Source of the DNA: Alphaproteobacteria bacterium
GTDB taxonomy: Bacteria > Pseudomonadota > Alphaproteobacteria > UBA828
DNA: 15,843 bases
Assembly (NCBI GenBank): GCA_030604165.1
Contig: JAUVWK010000023.1
Span: forward strand, 1-15,843
Reading direction: 5' to 3'
In this document: positions 14,296 to 15,843 of the stretch, piece after piece
How positions within the stretch are numbered: position 1 is the stretch's first letter
Layout: every line of letters starts with the position of its first letter
Made by a program: the position numbers and the translations under genes
Notes under the pieces: generated by a model
Databases searched by the model: none
Seen by the model: only the letters and a program-made list of their open reading frames with translations
Told to the model about the DNA's origin: nothing

Positions 14296-14329
14296 TTAGA
14301 GATATCCGGGCGTTAGAGATATCCGGGCG
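14295..14329 (+). repeat. tandem repeat, 17-base unit, two perfect copies
   Basis: The unit GTTAGAGATATCCGGGC occurs at 14295-14311 and 14312-14328 without a mismatch, directly adjoining the 16-base repeat. A palindrome, GGGCCGGCCC (14364-14373), lies between it and cpoB. It is too GC-rich and lacks the T-run of a normal terminator. Confidence 0.9.
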
Positions 14330-14397
14330 CCGCGCGCAACGGAAGATTGCGTGGATTGGGGCTGGGCCGGCCCCGACGCGACGGATAGGGAGTGATC

Positions 14398-15393
14398 ATG
14401 AAATCGCGGTGGGCGGTATCGCTGGTGATGGCTGCGGCGTTGGCGCTTTCGCTCGCGTCGGGGCCCGCGGTGGGGCAGGACGCGGACATGCGCTCGGTGC
14501 TCAATCGTGTGGATGCCCTGCAAAATCAGCTCGGCACCATGCACGCCGAGATGCAGGACCTCCAGCGGGTCGTCTATGCCGGCGAGCCGCCGCCGCCGCG
14601 AGCGCCCGGCGGGGAGCCGCGCACAGAGGAGTTGGTGCGCCAACAGGGGGCGGTGACGGAGGCGCGCTTCGTCGAGACCCACGAAGCCAAGCGGCGCTTG
14701 ACCGGCCGCCTCGAAGAGGTCTCTTTTCGCATGGAGCAGCTCCAGGCGCGGATCGAAAAACTGGTGGCCGACGTCGATTTCCGTTTGAGCGCTCTCGAGG
14801 GCGGGGCCGGCGTTGCGGCGCCTCGAACCGCGGCCCAGCCGCCGGTTTCCGGCGGCGGCACGGCGGCGAGCACGGCGGTCGAGCCGGGCAGCGGCTATAA
14901 GCCCTCGAGCGCGCCCCAGATCTTGGGCACGGTTCCCTTGGACGCGGGCGAACAGGCGCCGCCCGTGGCGGGCTCAGCGGCGGTGGCCGCGGCGACCGTG
15001 CCGGCGGGCACACCGGAAGAGCAATATCAGTTCGCCTTCAACCTGTTGCGCCAAGCCCGCTACGACGAGGCGGACGGCGCGTTCGAAGTCTTCATCAGCG
15101 CCTATCCGGACCATGCGCTGTCGGAAAACGCCGCTTACTGGCGCGGCGAGACCTATTATGCGCGCAAGCTGTTCGACGAGGCGAGCCGGGTCTACGCCCG
15201 CAACATGCAGCGGTTTCCCGATGGCGCGAAGGCGCCGGACAACTTGGTCAAGCTCGGCATGTCGTTGGTCAACCTCCGCCGATTCGAAGAAGCCTGTCAG
15301 TTTTTCGACGTGCTCACCGCGCGCTTTCCGGAGGCGCCGGCGAATATCCGTCAAGCGGCTGAGCGCGGCAGACGCACGGCCGACTGCTCGTAA
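14398..15393 (+). CDS. cpoB: cell division coordinator CpoB (YbgF), TPR protein
   Basis: CpoB is the periplasmic last member of the tol-pal locus; in E. coli it coordinates peptidoglycan synthesis by PBP1B with Tol-driven constriction. The 331-residue precursor has a signal peptide (core VSLVMAAALALSLA, cut near AVG-Q27). An N-terminal coiled-coil region lies at about 30-60 and 85-135 (VLNRVDALQNQLGTMHAEMQ). A Pro/Gly/Ala-rich linker follows (about 136-205). The C-terminal TPR domain (about 207-325) includes EEQYQFAFNLLRQARYDEAD, AYWRGETYYARKLFDEA and KLGMSLVNLRRFEEAC. ATG 14398 is chosen because AGGGAG lies five bases upstream; GTG 14392 would add two residues. The first coiled coil is interrupted by a proline-rich insert at 61-75, and the protein is somewhat longer than the E. 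coli one. Confidence 0.94.
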   Translation: MKSRWAVSLVMAAALALSLASGPAVGQDADMRSVLNRVDALQNQLGTMHAEMQDLQRVVYAGEPPPPRAPGGEPRTEELVRQQGAVTEARFVETHEAKRRLTGRLEEVSFRMEQLQARIEKLVADVDFRLSALEGGAGVAAPRTAAQPPVSGGGTAASTAVEPGSGYKPSSAPQILGTVPLDAGEQAPPVAGSAAVAAATVPAGTPEEQYQFAFNLLRQARYDEADGAFEVFISAYPDHALSENAAYWRGETYYARKLFDEASRVYARNMQRFPDGAKAPDNLVKLGMSLVNLRRFEEACQFFDVLTARFPEAPANIRQAAERGRRTADCS

Positions 15394-15416
15394 CTCGATC
15401 CAGCGGGGCCCCTCGC

Positions 15417-15843
15417 GTGGCCGCACCGGCGATCGTCGCGCCACATTTCGAGGCCCCGACGGCGGCTTTGGGCGCCGCCGACTTTGCCGCCTTGATGGCG
15501 CCGGCCGGACCATTCGAAGGCGCGCCGCATGTGGCGGTGGGCGTCTCCGGCGGCCCCGACAGCATGGCGCTTTGCCTGTTGACCCTGCCCTGGCTGCGGC
15601 GCCGGCGCGGGCGTTTGACGGCGTTGACCGTGGACCACCGGCTGCGGCCGGATGCGGCGGCCGAGGCGCGCCAAGTGGGCCTGTGGCTTGCCGCCCACGG
15701 ATGCGCAAGGCACTCCGAGAGGCGAGGAGGCCCGACGAGCAGTTCGAGGCCGAGCTCCGGTGCGACCTCGAGCTGCGTGCCATCTACAACCGCATCGTCT
15801 CGCCCGAGACGGGCAAGGTTGGCGCACGTAGTATGGGGCTACA
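15417..15843 (+). CDS. tilS: tRNA(Ile)-lysidine synthase TilS, N-terminal part (disrupted or window-truncated)
   Basis: TilS attaches lysine to C34 of the CAU-anticodon tRNA-Ile so that it reads AUA codons. The N-terminal part is clear: DFAALMAPAGPFEGAPHVAV, then the PP-loop ATP site GVSGGPDSMALCLL (about residues 42-55), and LTALTVDHRLRPDAAAEARQ. The gene follows cpoB by 23 bases, its normal alphaproteobacterial position. A GTG start at 15417 fits the N-terminal extension of relatives; ATG 15495 is an alternative. After about 15701 the reading no longer resembles TilS: the expected H..L.W and AR..RY patterns are absent and the translation becomes a Ser/Arg/Pro-rich string typical of an out-of-frame read. 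The frame stays open to the window end. The enzyme would be non-functional if this sequence is real. Confidence 0.75.
   Translation, partial: MAAPAIVAPHFEAPTAALGAADFAALMAPAGPFEGAPHVAVGVSGGPDSMALCLLTLPWLRRRRGRLTALTVDHRLRPDAAAEARQVGLWLAAHGCARHSERRGGPTSSSRPSSGATSSCVPSTTASSRPRRARLAHVVWGY
15702..15843 (+). other. terminal segment not continuous with tilS, with a different plausible reading frame
   Basis: From about 15702 the frame starting at ATG 15701 gives a natural-looking, strongly GC3-biased protein stretch (for example DLELRAIYNRIVSPETGKVG) that is open to the window edge. It does not match TilS and I do not recognise the family. The TilS frame becomes low-complexity here. The junction lies between about 15701 and 15725. 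It could be a real rearrangement or a chimeric assembly end. Confidence 0.45.

Noticed and set aside
14358..14374. GGGGC...GCCCC hairpin as a terminator after pal
   Set aside because: There is no T-run, and cpoB follows closely in the same operon, so a terminator call is not supported.
14242..14397. Possible CRISPR-like array after pal
   Set aside because: Units are directly tandem with no spacers, have only two to three copies, and no cas gene is nearby.
1..15843. Insertion sequences, integrases, tRNA or rRNA genes
   Set aside because: None was seen: no transposase or integrase motifs, no terminal inverted repeats with target duplications, and no cloverleaf-like segment in the gaps.

Overview
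This window looks like a stretch of chromosomal core genome from a high-GC alphaproteobacterium, most likely a member of the Rhodospirillales or a related order. The assignment rests on gene order (zauP-zapA-6S RNA-5-formyl-THF cyclo-ligase-ymdB; yebC-ruvCAB-ybgC-tolQRAB-pal-cpoB-tilS), on GC-rich codon use and on recognisable protein motifs. No database search was possible.

Left part (1-4285). The window opens inside a transketolase gene read on the minus strand, with its C-terminal end outside the window. Divergent to it is a cell-division pair: a small coiled-coil protein (ZauP/DUF4164 type) and ZapA. A 6S RNA follows, supported by its position and a terminal stem that can be drawn by hand. 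Then come 5-formyltetrahydrofolate cyclo-ligase and a YmdB-type metallophosphoesterase.

Middle accessory segment (4286-6297). Between the conserved ymdB and yebC blocks sit three less conserved genes. One is a minus-strand stand-alone protoglobin (globin-coupled-sensor fold without an output domain). The other two run on the plus strand and overlap or abut: a class I SAM methyltransferase and a small exported four-cysteine protein resembling the Rap1a/Tai immunity family. This is the most variable-looking part of the window.

Right part (6444-15393). yebC leads into a tightly packed run: ruvC, ruvA and ruvB (Holliday junction branch migration and resolution), ybgC (thioesterase), tolQ, tolR, tolA, tolB, pal and cpoB (trans-envelope Tol-Pal system, outer-membrane constriction). 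Several junctions are ATGA-type or 1-8 nt overlaps, so translational coupling is likely. TolA has a very Pro-Glu-rich linker that switches to Pro-Lys. The pal-cpoB gap holds two kinds of short tandem repeats. tilS starts after cpoB, but its reading stops resembling TilS near 15701. The last ~140 bases carry a different plausible reading frame, pointing to a rearrangement or a chimeric contig end.

No CRISPR array, transposase, integrase, tRNA or rRNA was seen. I did not find a convincing new multi-gene system. The items most worth a second look are the globin/methyltransferase/Rap1a insert, the broken tilS end, the tandem repeats after pal and the repeated element inside the 6S RNA.
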